From NCBI GenBank assembly GCA_024114885.1, contig CP099419.1:992001-1056000 (forward strand): DNA of 64,000 nt, read 5' to 3'. Below the pieces are notes generated by a model, which worked only from the letters and a program-made list of their open reading frames with translations, ran no database searches and had not been told where the DNA came from. Every line of letters begins with the position of its first letter. Position 1 is the stretch's first letter. The stretch comes from Septoria linicola (lineage: Eukaryota > Ascomycota > Dothideomycetes > Mycosphaerellales > Mycosphaerellaceae). The translations under genes and the position numbers were made by a program. Of this stretch, positions 11,487-22,924 are shown in pieces.

Positions 11487-13944
11487 ATGGCTTCTGCAAA
11501 GCAGACACTTTCGTCTGGCCTGGACAAGATCCAGCAGACCGTGGACGGAGGGCCCAGCAAGAAGCTGGCAGATATCGATGGCGAATCGAAGAATGTCTTT
11601 GACTCGCAAAACCGCATTACCACTGACTATGGTGTCCGCCAACACGCTACAGGTAAGCTGTGTGGTCTCCAATGAAGAGTGCAGAGATGACGCTAACACA
11701 CCACAGGTGAGCGAGGTGGTCTTCCATGACTGAATACAAAGTTGACAACAACTAGATGACTGGCTCAAGGTCCACTCCGAGGACAAGACTGGCCCAATGC
11801 TGATGGAGGACCATGCTGCCAGAGAGAAGATCAACCGCTTCGACCATGAAAGAATTCCTGAGCGCGTGGTTCATGCTCGTGGTTCAGGAGCCTTCGGCAC
11901 CTTCAAGATGCACAAGAGTCTGGAGCAATATACAACGGCCAAGGTCCTGACAGACACATCCCGTACGACACCTACCTTTGTTCGGTTCTCGACAGTACTC
12001 GGTAGTCGCGGCTCAGCTGATACCGTTCGCGATGTGCGCGGTTTTGCGATCAAGCACTTCACTCAAGAGGGCAATTGGGATGTTGTCGGGAACAACATAC
12101 CAGTCTTCTTCGTACGTAAACATCCTAGGAGAGAGGTGCAGCTTGATAATTGCTGACCTGTTGCTTTAGATACAAGACGCCGTCAAATTTCCAGACGTGA
12201 TTCACGCTGGCAAGCCAGAGCCACACAATGAAGTGCCGCAAGCGCAGTCGGCTCACAACAACTTCTGGGACTTCCAATACCTTCACACAGAAGCGGCTCA
12301 CATGTTTATGTGGCAACAATCGGACAGGTCTATCCCACGCTCATACCGCATGATGCAAGGCTTCGGTGTGAACACATTCACTCTTGACAACGCAAAGGGA
12401 GAGCGATTCTTTGTAAAGTTCCACTGGACGCCCCATCTCGGTGTTCACTCGTAAGTTCTTACGTTTCACGTTCATCTCGAGTTCCTCCGTCTGACTTGAT
12501 CTGTAGCTTTGTGTGGGATGAGGCTCTAAAACTTGCTGGACAGGACCCAGACTTCCACCGGAAGGACCTCTGGGAAGCGATCGAAAGTGGTGCTTACCCC
12601 AAATGGGATTTTGGAGTTCAAGTCATTCCCGAAGGCGAGGAAGACAAATTCGACTTCGACATCCTCGACGCAACCAAGATCTGGCCCGAGGATCTTGTGC
12701 CAGTCCAATATGTCGGAGAGCTCGAGTTGAACCGCAACCCAGACGAGTTCTTCCCTCAGACCGAGCAAGTTGCTTTCTGTACTGGTCATGTTGTCCCTGG
12801 CATCGGCTTCTCCGATGACCCTCTCCTCCAAGGCCGCAACTTCAGCTACCAGGACACGCAGTTGAGCAGACTTGGGATCAACTTCCAGGAACTACCAATC
12901 AACCGGCCTGTCTGCCCTGTCATGAACCACAATCGGGATGGAGCAATGCGCCACACTATCACCAAGGGCACAGTCAACTATTGGCCGAACAGATATGAGG
13001 CCACACCTCCAGCTGCGAAGAACGAAGAGCCGGCGCCATACATCGACTTCCCAGCTAAGGTCGCAGGGATCAAAGCCCGACTCCGATCCAAGAAGTTCCA
13101 AGAGCACTTCAACCAAGCTCAGCTTTTCTACAATTCGTTGTCGAAGCCAGAGCAGATGCACGTGGAGGCGGCACTAGGTTTTGAGCTGGACCACTGCGAG
13201 GACCCCATCGTTTACGAGCGCATGTCGCAACGACTGGCAGATATCGATCTCACGCTTGCACAAAACGTTGCCGCACTGGTCGGAGGCACTCCGCCTGAGA
13301 AGGAAGGCCGCCCTAACCATGGCAAGAAGACGATAATGGTCAGCCAGACCGAGTTCCCTGGAAAGGCACCCACAATTGCGACTCGCCGCGTTGCCATCAT
13401 CATTGCCGATGGCTTCGATAAGACTGCATACAATGGTATTGTGGCAGCTCTGAAGGCCGCACAAGCCCTTCCTTTCACAATCGCACCAAGACGCTCTGTC
13501 ATCTATGCTGCTGGCGAGACGAAGGACAACAGCAAAGGAACACAGCCTGACCATCATCTCGAGGGCATGCGGTCAACCATGTTCGACAGTGTCTTTGTTC
13601 CAGGTGGTGCCGACTCTGTTGCCACTCTGCGCAAGAACGGCCGCGCGCTTCACTGGGTCCGTGAGGCCTTCGCACATCTCAAGGCTGTTGGTGCTGTGGG
13701 CGAGGCAGTCGACTTCGTTCGCGACGCTTGCTCACTGCCAGGCGTCGAGTTCTCGACGAGCGACGCAGTCACTGACAGCTACGGCGTGGTAACTGCCGCC
13801 AAGGTGAAGCCAGACAGCTTCAAGGGAACCATACAGATGGCCAAGGGCGCTGCTGCATTCGTGGATGCGTACTTCTTTGCCATTTCGCAACACAAGAACT
13901 TTGATCGCGAATTGCAAGGCTTCCCACAAATGGTTGCATACTAG
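11487..13944 (+). CDS. Large-subunit catalase
   Basis: Heme catalase of 746 residues (2 H2O2 to 2 H2O + O2), clade 2 type. Exons: 11487-11652, 11756-12111, 12170-12450, 12507-13944. The active-site block FDHERIPERVVHARG contains the catalytic His at residue 95. The heme-ligand region reads RNFSYQD, with the proximal Tyr. The C-terminal 200 residues form a glutamine-amidotransferase-like fold (RRVAIIIADGFD, SVFVPGGADS) typical of 75-90 kDa catalases. There is no signal peptide, so it is probably intracellular, like the spore-type fungal catalases. ATGs at 11409 and 11475 are also in frame; MASAKQTLSSG at 11487 is the most natural start. The first intron is odd: 103 bp, twice the local norm. 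Confidence 0.95.
11653..11755 (+). other. Double-length catalase intron with an internal AG|GT junction
   Basis: The intron splits into two back-to-back GT-AG units with nothing between them. Unit 1 is 11653-11706 (GTAAGC start, GCTAAC branch, CACAG end, 54 bp). Unit 2 is 11707-11755 (GTGAGC start, AACTAG end, 49 bp). Removing both, or the whole 103 bp, restores HAT-DDWLK. Removing only unit 1 leaves an early stop. Confidence 0.7.
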
Positions 13945-14241
13945 GCGCCTGAAGGTCGGTAGCATGGTACAGTTGACGTAGAGATTAATGAGACTACGAT
14001 TTGAGCTACAATTGTTACCTCATACATCATGTGAAGTGAAGTATTGCCGAATTTGGCTCGCGAATCCGCTTCCACCACTGGCTTTCAATGCCAGAACACA
14101 ACTGCTGCCAATGTTTTTATGCCGTCTCGAGTCAGGAAGTATTGACGCGCGTTTGCTATTCGTTGTTCATCATGGTCTCGTGAGCAATGTCCCTTGGTCC
14201 GTGCCATATCCGTTACGCCGTGCCACGCTATCATCATGCGT

Positions 14242-14484
14242 TTACTCCTCTTTGTCAACGTGACCTAATCGCAAGAACCCCGTAGTTTGACTTGCTGTGC
14301 TTGATTCACTGCTTGAGCGTTGTGTCTTCTTCACTCCTTCAATGGCTTCTGTAGGAGATGGTGCTCTGGCCTCAGTTTTGGTGGGGCTGGCGGGAGTTGC
14401 TGGAGATGCGACGGGTGCGACCCAATTGGAGTAGCTCATTGGCGCCAGGCTGAGAAAGTTGGAGTCTCGTCGTTCAGAAGACAT
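14242..14484 (-). CDS. Small conserved-looking Ser-rich protein, unknown function
   Basis: Eighty residues, intronless, beginning MSSERRDSNFLSLAPMSYSNW and ending TTGFLRLGHVDKEE. The middle is low-complexity (Pro, Ala, Ser, Thr). The two ends look structured and remind me of a small-protein family common in ascomycetes, but I cannot name it with certainty. There is no signal peptide or membrane segment. The RRxS and SSSESS stretches could be kinase sites. The frame continues upstream without a stop, but the ATG at 14484 gives the natural N-terminus. It lies 3' to 3' with the catalase gene. Function is unknown. Confidence 0.55.
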   Translation of the reverse strand: MSSERRDSNFLSLAPMSYSNWVAPVASPATPASPTKTEARAPSPTEAIEGVKKTQRSSSESSTASQTTGFLRLGHVDKEE

Positions 14485-16684
14485 GTTGTAATGATTGTAG
14501 TTTTTCGATTGAAAGTGAAAATGTTTGCGTTTTGCTTCCGATTTCTGACAATGGATGACCGGCACAGTTAGGAGCAGGACTCGGGCACCTGCCTTTATAT
14601 GCTGATCTGACCGCTTTGTAGCATGCAAAGGGAGAAAGGGCATGTCCTAGCGACATTAGTAGGAGATCACGAGCGATTTCAAGCCTATGAGACGATGGCT
14701 GGTGTCACGCCTACAAAGCCATCCGGATGTCCAGGTCATTTTACCACGAGAACAGGTCGGGTAGATCTGCTTGCGCTCCGGGAATAATCCTTGGGCTGGA
14801 GTGTATCGTAGCCTTGTGAGGCCGTAACTGGATGGCTATCCTCGGCACACTCAGCTTGTGTAGCGGCTTGCGGAGAACCTAGATCATTCCGGGGTAAGGT
14901 TCGTAGGACAGCTGTCGATACTGCTCGATCGATGTGGTGACAAGTAGTGACGAGCATTGTATAGCGTGACGTATGAAGGGGGATGTCGCGGCTGTCATAA
15001 AAAGCGACTCGATCGTGCAGAAAGTAGGGAATTGCTCAGGGTCCGACAGTTGGTCGATCGCACAGCTTTGCACAACCAAAGCAAGAGAACTCCACTTGGT
15101 TGGTTCCAGAGAATGATGAAGCTTTCCTCCATGCTCTCGTGCCATCATCCAACAGTGTCCTGAATAGGAAGCTGTCAGCTGACAAGACTGGAGATGGGAA
15201 TTTATGATGATGCGCTGGGCCAAAGCAGGAAGCAGTCAGGTGGTGTTCCAATGAGAGCTTTGGGCAACCTTCCCGCATTTCGTGCCGCTCGCTCGTGTCT
15301 GGTCGTGAAAGCTCGGAGGCTACCGCGAAACGAGCTTGGGTGAATTCAGATATCCAACACGCTGCTTTCCAGCAGCGTTCAGTGGCCTGGGTGAGACTTC
15401 TGAAGCTGAAACGCATCGCAGTGACCGTCGTTTGTCAGGTACCAGATGACGGGCGGCAGGCCGTTCTTGTACTTAAGAGTAGAAATTATGTCCTGGATCG
15501 GACCGTCTGATGCTAGTGGCAGATCCGCTCCTGAGCCTTAGAATCCGCCCCGGATCTCGAAGCCACTGTCCCGCACACCTGCTGATGGCGCCGCTCAATT
15601 ATGATAAGTGACTCTCTCTATGCCGGGCAGCCTGACGGCATCGTTTGTCGCATAGCACAATTTGTGGTTCGGGGCTGTTCTCGCACGATGTCTGCCAACT
15701 GCCGTAGTGCCCATGGAAGCTTGCAGGACAACAAAAAATAATGCGCTGTGCTCAACAAGACTTGCGCGTTGGCTTTAAGATCCGCGTCACCGTGACAGCT
15801 GCTGTAACCTTGCAGTGGGGCTTTCCTGCTGTGCGACCTGTCAACGGCTGTGACTACCGGCGGAGGGGCGGCTTCGCGATATTGCGGTGTGCTGCGTTGC
15901 CCGCGAGCGGCCTGGCAGAAGCAAGCAATGGTCCCAAGCCAACATGATCGTTGCGGCACTAGACGGGGAACTATGGCTGGGAAATGAGAACAGATTGCGG
16001 TCACGCAAATCCAAAGTTTCTGAGCGTAGAGGGAAAAAGGAAGTCGAAACGCGACGAGTCTGTTTTCTCTCGAGGCAAAACGATGCCGAAGCATGCTGCA
16101 GGTAGGCGAAAGCTTGGGTAACAGTGTGGCGTGGGCTTTTTCTCCTGCTGGACCAACACTTGCGCGTCTTGGTGCCTTTCTTGGGAGTTTGGCTTGGTGA
16201 GTTGTTGTTCTTAGCCAAGAGGGCGCAGGCAGTCACTTGCTCCCTTGTAGCGCTGCGCCTCCGAGGCTGTCATCAGCATAGTTAGTTACGCACTTACAGT
16301 AGTTAACTGTAGCTGCCGTCGAGGCTCTTCGGCTCGACTGGAGGGTTATCCTCCGAATAGACTCTTCAAGGATACCCTGGACGCACTTCAGCGGGCACAA
16401 AACAACCCGGCTGTTAGCTTACAGATGGGACCAGCATGGCCCCTCGCCCGTTTGGCGCCAGTGAATGCAAGAAAAAGACAACTTCGTCAAGAGACCACAA
16501 GAAATGGGTGCTTGCAGAAGGTATGCTTGCCATCGCGTGGCATCTTTGACACCTGCTCCTTGCTTCACAGCATACCAGGCGGACAGCGGCGGCAGTCTGC
16601 CATGAAAGCATACCCATCCCTAAACCCAGCGAGTGTCGGTCGTACAGAAGGTGTGGTGATGGAATTTGTTTGCGACCCGACTCA
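14485..16684. other. Long intergenic region, 2.2 kb
   Basis: Several frames of 60-160 codons occur on both strands, but they are rich in rare residue combinations, overlap each other and contain no motif I recognise. I do not call a gene. Base composition is the same as neighbouring gene flanks and shows no RIP. Confidence 0.4.
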
Positions 16685-16690
16685 GTATAA
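16685..16690 (+). promoter_or_regulatory. TATA box of the small Cys/His-rich gene
   Basis: TATAAA in the context CTCAGTATAAATG, about 220 bp upstream of the ATG at 16908. Part of that distance is a 60-bp GT-AG intron (16824-16883) lying in the 5' untranslated region, so the spliced leader would be short. Confidence 0.45.
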
Positions 16691-16907
16691 ATGATTACAC
16701 GACACCCAAGGATTGACCTTTACGTTTCTTTCGCTTTGACATCTATAACGGAAGACCCACGGCTTGGACGACTGCCAATACGTCTAAGTTTCCACTACAT
16801 TGCTGTCTACACTGCTATCGCTCGTAAGTACCTCTTCTCTGCATCAATCATTTCGAGGTCACTGGAACTCATATTCAATGTAGCATCAACCACGTCGGGC
16901 AGCCACA

Positions 16908-17060
16908 ATGTGCACACAAGTCACGCACGAGTATACTGTTTGCAAGCACAAGGTCGTCGAGAGAATACCGTGTGCGGCATCACGAAGAGGTCCATGTGGT
17001 GCCTCGACTCCAAGGACAGTGATACACCACTCAAAATGTCACAAATGCGGAGGAGGATGA
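16908..17060 (+). CDS. Fifty-residue Cys/His-rich microprotein
   Basis: A 50-residue protein starting MCTQVTHEYTVCKHK. It has six cysteines and five histidines, arranged as C-x9-C-x-H near the start, two central Cys, and a C-terminal SKCHKCGG with a CxxC knuckle. This resembles the short fungal proteins that begin MC..Y.C.H and are suspected zinc binders. There is no signal peptide, so it is unlikely to be a secreted effector. An intron with good GTAAGT and AG sites (16824-16883) ends 24 bp before the ATG, and a TATA box lies at 16685, so the gene architecture is coherent. No function is known to me. The translation and Cys pattern are directly visible; the family link is from memory. Confidence 0.55.
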   Translation: MCTQVTHEYTVCKHKVVERIPCAASRRGPCGASTPRTVIHHSKCHKCGGG

Positions 17061-17849
17061 GCTGTAGGATATTCATCAATGACATTGCAAACTCGGCTGA
17101 TATGTACGCAGTCTCGACGTTCAGCTCGAGCTCGCACTGGCGGCCAACAGCACAGTGCCTTGTTGATGTCTTAAAAATGTTTCACTGGATAGGGGAGTTG
17201 CGCTCATTCTAAGAGTGGCTATGGACTGGGACGGAAAGACAATGGCGCCTCACGACTGGGTGTTGAGGGTGGGTCGCTGCATTGATATGCTCTTTACGCC
17301 ATATACCATAATGACTGAACGGCTGGCCGATTATGCTGGACAGAGCGCTCATGTTCGTCTCTGAATAAGATCTGATAGATTGAAGCAAATGCGTCAAATG
17401 TCCTCAAACACGTTGTTGGTTTCGAGCAGGATTTATCCATGAATATTGGAAACAGACGGCGATGCTGAGCACTCAGCAGGACGTGCGGGCTTCCAATTTC
17501 TCGAATCGCCGGTTTATCAGGTGTGACATTATCACCGACATGACAGGTCCGCGGATTGCGCGCGTTCGCACGTATGCGAATAGCGGACCAAGACTGGAGG
17601 AGTCAGCCGCTCTGTGCAGCGTGTGTAGTTGATGATCTGCATGATACACGCAATGATCCTGGTATCCAACGTTTGTCATTGACCGAGCTTGCGAGGTCTA
17701 TCTTACTCTACGAAAAAAAACAGGGTCCAAAAATGATTGGCTGTGAGCGTGCAACGAAAAAGCGTTATTACGTGAATAGACCTCTCTCAGCAGCTACCTC
17801 CTTTTGTAACACAAACGCTTACCGTATATACCTCTCTTTATGAACTATT
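17061..17849. other. Intergenic
   Basis: Flank of the Cys/His-rich gene running into the AT-rich island. I see no gene. Confidence 0.45.
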
Positions 17850-18400
17850 CGTAAATACTCGTTAAGAAGATAGGTTTATATAAGACGATCTAGAAATATT
17901 AGTAGTAAGCTACTATTACGAGCTATTACGTATAAGAGGCGCGACTCTACTATTATATATAATATATATAATTAATTAAAGAGTTATTATAGATACTTAG
18001 TAATAGTAGTAGTAGTAGTACTTAAAGAAAGAAACAAACTCGAGTAGAAGATATAGCTATATTACCTACGCCTAATAATAATAACGATCTTATAATAGGT
18101 ACCTACCTATCTAGTTACGCGCTTATTTTAGTTATAATATAATAGCCTTACTCTATAATAAAATAATAATAGGATTAATAGAGATTCTTATCTTTACTTT
18201 CTTTAAAGGCTCTCGCCTATAGAGCACGTCTCTAAAATAGATCTATAAGATAAATATAAGCTAATTACGTTATAAAGCGCTTACTATATACTATAACATA
18301 ATAGATTAAAGAAGCTATTATCGTAGGCATTATACTATTATTAGCACCGTAAAGGTGTTATTACTTGCTAAGACGCGGAGGCTATTACGTGCGCGGCGCT
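17850..18400. repeat. Short AT-rich, RIP-type island
   Basis: Composition changes abruptly to strings of TA, TAT and TTA, with CpA and TpG nearly absent; for example 17941-18000 contains neither. A (TAG)n microsatellite occurs near 18004-18020. It contains no open frame and no recognisable protein remnant. The pattern matches the right-hand block, so it is probably a short fragment of a RIP-mutated repeat. CpA and TpG return near 18340 and normal composition by about 18400, some 430 bp before MDM12. Confidence 0.75.
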
Positions 18401-18832
18401 ACGTAGTTCCGAGCCAACGAGGTCAGATTTTTGCGTGTACGCGACAGGGACCTTTATCACAGTCACCTTGGCCTGTGTGGCTGAGTGGTCCTGGGATGTC
18501 GGAGCTTTGTTGCAAGCCCTCACGGCGGCGCGAGATCGTGACTATGCGGGCTCGCACACGGGCAGTGCCAGCACAAGGCAAGATTCCCGAGCAAGTTTCG
18601 AAGCGTGTCGCAGATGTGCTCTCGCTTGCTGAGTGAAGAGACTTTGAGCGAGTGTGATGATGCCTGGGAGGACACTGCCACGACTTGAGATTCTGTCAGA
18701 CTTGGCGCTTGTCGATCCGAGCTGCCTTCCGTCCCGCGTCGACCGCTTACTTTTTGAGCGACATCACCGACGGCACAAGACAGCGTTCTTTCTGATGAAC
18801 GAGGTACCGGTGCATCTCGAGATCCGCGTCCG

Positions 18833-19993
18833 ATGTCCGTCGACATCAATTGGGAAGCTCTCACTGGTGGCTCGGATGGCGAAGCGCTCGCGGAAACGAT
18901 TCGAGACTTCATCCACGAACGCTTCCAGTCCATTGCACTTCCCAAGCTGATACGTTCGGTCGCTGTCCATGGATTTGAGTTTGGTCAGATAGCTCCCGAG
19001 ATCGTCCTCAAGGATATTGGCGATCCGCTTCCCGACTTCTACGAAACGGACGATGAAGAGCCTGCACAGGACCTGGCTGATGACCGTGATGCAGACACAT
19101 CTCCAGCAGTACGCCAGCCGCCTTCACGTCACTTGCGTGGGATAGATGGTTCTCGACGCCAGTCAGAGCTAGACATCCTGGATCGATCGGGTACGGGCGG
19201 CCTCACACGAGGAGCTACTCCCGGTGTGCTGGGCACCACATCTAATCTGGGCTACTTCCATCTACCTCTGTCTGCGGGACTGCCTGGGACCCAAACGCCT
19301 TTAGCTGCTGTAGCCGGCGCTCGGTTCTCTAATGGACAGGCCGCCACGCAACACCAACAGCAGCACCACCATCATGCGGACTCATTCAGCTCCGTATCAC
19401 GTTCGTCTGCGGCCACTCCGTCGTCATCACAGGAACATGCATACCACGACCAGTCACCTGGCTCAGCGGTGTCAGATGATCATGATGAATCAGCGCAGCT
19501 GCCACGGCATGATCACCCTGAGAAGAGTCCGGAGGACACTCAGATTGTGTTTCATGCCACGTACGCTGGCGATATCAAGCTATCACTGACGGCTGATGTG
19601 TTTCTGGACTACCCTATGCCCAGTTTCGTGGGTATTCCCCTGAAACTCAAAATCACTGGGCTCACATTCAATGGTGTTGGTATCCTGGCTTACATCAGAA
19701 AGCGCGCCCATCTGTGCTTCCTGAGCCCAGAAGACGCAGAAGCGCTAGTTGGGGGTGAGCCCACTTTCAACGAACATGACGATCAGCCTCGCAACATGGG
19801 ACCCACAGAGAAGACAAAGACAGTGGGTAACCTACTTGAGGACATCAAGATCGAGAGTGAGATGGGCGAGACTGAAAGCGGGAAACAAGTGCTGAAGAAC
19901 GTCGGCAAGATCGAGAAATTCATCTTGGAGCAAGTCCAGCGCATCTTCGAGGATGAGTTCGTCTATCCCAGCTATTGGACGTTCCTCGTCTGA
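18833..19993 (+). CDS. MDM12: Mdm12, mitochondrial distribution and morphology protein
   Basis: Intronless, 386 residues. Mdm12 is a subunit of the ERMES complex, which tethers ER to mitochondria and moves phospholipids, with Mmm1, Mdm10 and Mdm34. The N-terminus MSVDINWEAL and the following helix (ETIRDFIHERFQSI) are diagnostic, as are FEFGQIAPEIVLKDIGDP and the C-terminal SMP strands (YAGDIKLSLTADVFLDYPMP, GVGILAYIRKRAHLCF). The protein ends in FEDEFVYPSYWTFLV, the usual Mdm12 tail. Residues roughly 75-235 are a disordered insert rich in Ser, Gln and His, including a QQQHHHH run. Such inserts are common in filamentous fungal Mdm12. The start is the only ATG giving the conserved first strand. 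Confidence 0.96.
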   Translation: MSVDINWEALTGGSDGEALAETIRDFIHERFQSIALPKLIRSVAVHGFEFGQIAPEIVLKDIGDPLPDFYETDDEEPAQDLADDRDADTSPAVRQPPSRHLRGIDGSRRQSELDILDRSGTGGLTRGATPGVLGTTSNLGYFHLPLSAGLPGTQTPLAAVAGARFSNGQAATQHQQQHHHHADSFSSVSRSSAATPSSSQEHAYHDQSPGSAVSDDHDESAQLPRHDHPEKSPEDTQIVFHATYAGDIKLSLTADVFLDYPMPSFVGIPLKLKITGLTFNGVGILAYIRKRAHLCFLSPEDAEALVGGEPTFNEHDDQPRNMGPTEKTKTVGNLLEDIKIESEMGETESGKQVLKNVGKIEKFILEQVQRIFEDEFVYPSYWTFLV

Positions 19994-22104
19994 TTTGCTG
20001 TTGCGCTCCTCGCCTTGGTCTCTCATAGCCGCGGTACCTTTCGAAGCACACTATAGCCCTGGGTACGTGGTCAATGCATGTACTATGCAGCTCCAGTGTG
20101 AATCGTGGTACGGAACAGCCTTGCTTTGCTGGGCACCACATCGGCCCGCTGGAATCTTGCAGCTGTCAAAATCTGCAGTGGGACACTTGCAACCCTGGCA
20201 CGTATCACAGACATCGGTCAACAGTAGTATGTGACACTTTCCTACGCTCGAAACCGCCGTCACAATGCAGTCGTGCTCCGATATGGCGTGATGCGCACCA
20301 AGATTGAGAAGAAGTGGAGCTTTCTCACACACGCCAGTAGTCGCCTCTACAAGTGACGTTGAGTGTACTGACTAACCCACAAGCCACGCAAAGACACGTT
20401 GACAGATCGACGTACCAACCAGGTTCAACGCCGTAACATGCGCAGACATTCGATCGCACACTTTCGCGCCGCGGGTTTACGGTGCAAGCATGTCAAGCTT
20501 CAGTTGACCAGCATGAGTTGCAAAGATTCTTGGCCTGCGGATGACAGACATGCGCACTGCGGTTCCTTGTGCAAACCTCGGCCAATAGTCTTCGCATCGC
20601 ATGCACTATTGCATGTCACATAACAACCACGAAGCCCTGCGCCGGACTTTAAGGTGAGGCACACATAAGAACGGGCATCTTCCTGAACGGTACACTTCCG
20701 AAGTAGGAACTCGCAGGCTAGCACCTGCGTTGCCACCACTTCTTCGCGATGTAGACAGCACGAGTCATATGTGGCTTAGATACGTCTCCGATGATTCACA
20801 GCAACCACTCTCGCGGATTACCCAACCCGCAGACTGATCGCGCTTGTGCTGCTTAATTCACGGTTCGCAAGGAGATGGGACACACCGTCGTCGATGCGAT
20901 TGTCCAGCCGCAAGATTTTCGTACCTGAGCTAAATCCGGAAGGAAGAGGGCGAACCATTGCTGCCTCGGATTTGCAGCAAGTCGGCCTTGACACACATCA
21001 CTGGTATAGCGTCAAAGCCAAGGAAGGCAAGCCATTGTGTTGGAAAGTCACGCCAAGTGGTTCGATGTCGAGCAGCTGGCTAGTCAGTCAACTTGCATGA
21101 TGCCTGATGCTTGACTGCCACATTCCAACATCTCGGGTCTGCACGAGACGACGGAGTACATGCTTCATACACGCAGTGGAGGGCCCCATGGCCACGTCGA
21201 GACCAACAAGCTCCCGCTTCAGATCGCCTTTTAGATGTTTCCGAGTGACGGGAGCATATGCTTGGTACCATGACTGCTCCGACCAGCTGCAGCCTATGCA
21301 GCATGCGCAAGGCATGGTAAGGATGCTTTTACCTCGAGCCATGACTTGTCAGCTCAATAGTGCACCGATCTCGACGATGCAGCGTCAAGTCATGCGTCTG
21401 AAGGGTGGCGGCCAATGAGGTCTGGAAACATCCACGCTGATCTCAGTGTTCGTCCGTATGCTAAGAGGGGTTGGTGGAAGCGTGAAGTGGTTGTCTCGGA
21501 CATGAGCCGGGATCACTATGCAATTGGGGAGGTACCAGGTATATATCCCGCGTCTGTCGCAATCGGACATACCTCAGCCGAGTACGAATGCCACAGACAA
21601 CAGCGTGCCACTCTACAGCCCGTCGACGCCGTGCATAGTCTCGAACTATCGGCCACGCTTCCTCGCTCTTCTCCGACTGGGTTAACTTCAGCAGTGGATG
21701 TACCGGCCTAGACTACTGGTGCACCGGGTTACAATGATAGCGAAGCGAGTGTCGGAGCACATCCATGGATACGGTAGTCCTGCAAGTCGGCGATCGTGAC
21801 AAGCCAAGTTCCAGCTTAACGTGATGCTAGTCAATGATCAGCTATGCCATGACCGGGCGTGTTGCCACTCTTGAAGCGCGCTGCTTGTTGCGATCTTCTC
21901 TTCTGAAATCGAGCTTGACTCGCCACAACCAGGTCCCCGAAAGCCTGATCATCTGAACACTCTGGCGTCCGCCACAGGTGGACTCATCTCAGGCTCGGCA
22001 AATAGCCTATACTCGCATGATGAGTGAGCAGCACAGTAAGATACGCTTGAGAGGCCATGACATCTGGTATGCATTTCCAGCTGACGCAGAATCCCATCTC
22101 CACT
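19994..22104. other. Long intergenic region, 2.1 kb
   Basis: Lies between the convergent 3' ends of MDM12 and SKI6. Short frames are present on both strands but none has a domain or splice model I would defend. Composition is normal, with no RIP signature. Confidence 0.45.
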
Positions 22105-22924
22105 TCATTTTGCTTTCAGCAGCTTCTTGCCATGCTCGAGTACGATCCTGTCTAAAAGCTGACGAATCTGCTTGCAGCCGTCGAGGCCAACAGAGATCAT
22201 AGCTTCTAGTCTTGCCATCTGGATCTTGGTTTCCATGATCAATATGTTGACCTTGTCCTCACCACCGCTCGTGCCGATGGTCAGGAACGGCAATTCCTGC
22301 TCTTCGAGCCCATTCAGGTCCAGTAGAGGATCGGCCGACTCGTCGTTCAAAGCATATGACGCAGTGGAGCCGGTGGTGCAGGCAGCGATGTAGTCTTTCA
22401 TAGGAATACCCGCATCAATAAGGGCGAGCGTTGCAGCATTCAGACATGCTGCCAGCAGACCTCCATCTTGTGACAAAACATGGAGCACGATGCTGATGGT
22501 GGATTGTGGGTAAAGAGAGGTGAACACAGTGCTTGCAAATGCTGAGGAGATGGCATGCTGCATCTCTTGTGTACGCCTACCGCGAATTAGCTTCCTAGCC
22601 CAGCACTTACCATTGTATGCCCAATATATCCACTCACTTGTCTGATCGCGACCTCTTCTTTCTATCCATGCCACTGAAGCCAGCAATTCCTATCTCGACC
22701 TCGATGCTCGCTTCTCTGCTCTGATCACGTCCACCGCCTGACCTCGTCTGTTGTCTTGGGCCGAGCACCGTGCAGATTATCTTGGTGTTTCCCATCTCGA
22801 AATAGCTGCTGCCGTCAGCCGCCGCCTGCGTGGACATCTGACCATTGATGCGCCTGAGCTCGTTCCATCGGCGCCCATCGACACGCAGATGTGCGAGCTC
22901 GTACGTCGAGCTGTCCAGAGGCAT
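22105..22924 (-). CDS. SKI6: Exosome core subunit Ski6/Rrp41 (RNase PH fold)
   Basis: Two exons, 22924-22638 and 22576-22105, with a 61-bp intron (GTGAGT donor, CTAAT branch) give 252 residues. Ski6/Rrp41 is one of the six RNase PH-like ring subunits of the eukaryotic RNA exosome, acting in 3'-5' RNA processing and decay in nucleus and cytosol. Visible features are LRVDGRRWNELRRI at the N-terminus, EMGNTKIICTVLGP, the DRKKRSRSDKRTQEM segment spanning the splice, and SILHVLSQDGGLLAACLNAATLAL-type helices with LIDAGIPMKDYIAACT. The C-terminus (VGLDGCKQIRQLLD) is also typical. The fungal ring is catalytically inert and contributes RNA threading. Assignment is firm. Confidence 0.94.

Noticed and set aside
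11328..11834. Minus-strand frame of 168 codons opposite the catalase start
   Set aside because: It is antisense to catalase exon 1 and has no motif; the plus strand is clearly coding.
15036..16236. Several minus frames of 114-158 codons
   Set aside because: They overlap each other in different frames, lack domains and splice partners, and have erratic composition.
16691..17212. Single long plus frame of 173 codons
   Set aside because: It reads through a good GT-AG intron (16824-16883) in another phase. The 50-codon Cys/His-rich frame after that intron is a better candidate.
20500..20739. Cys-rich minus frame of 79 codons as a secreted effector
   Set aside because: No signal peptide, no splice structure and no flanking promoter features; cysteines arise from TGC/GCA-rich DNA.
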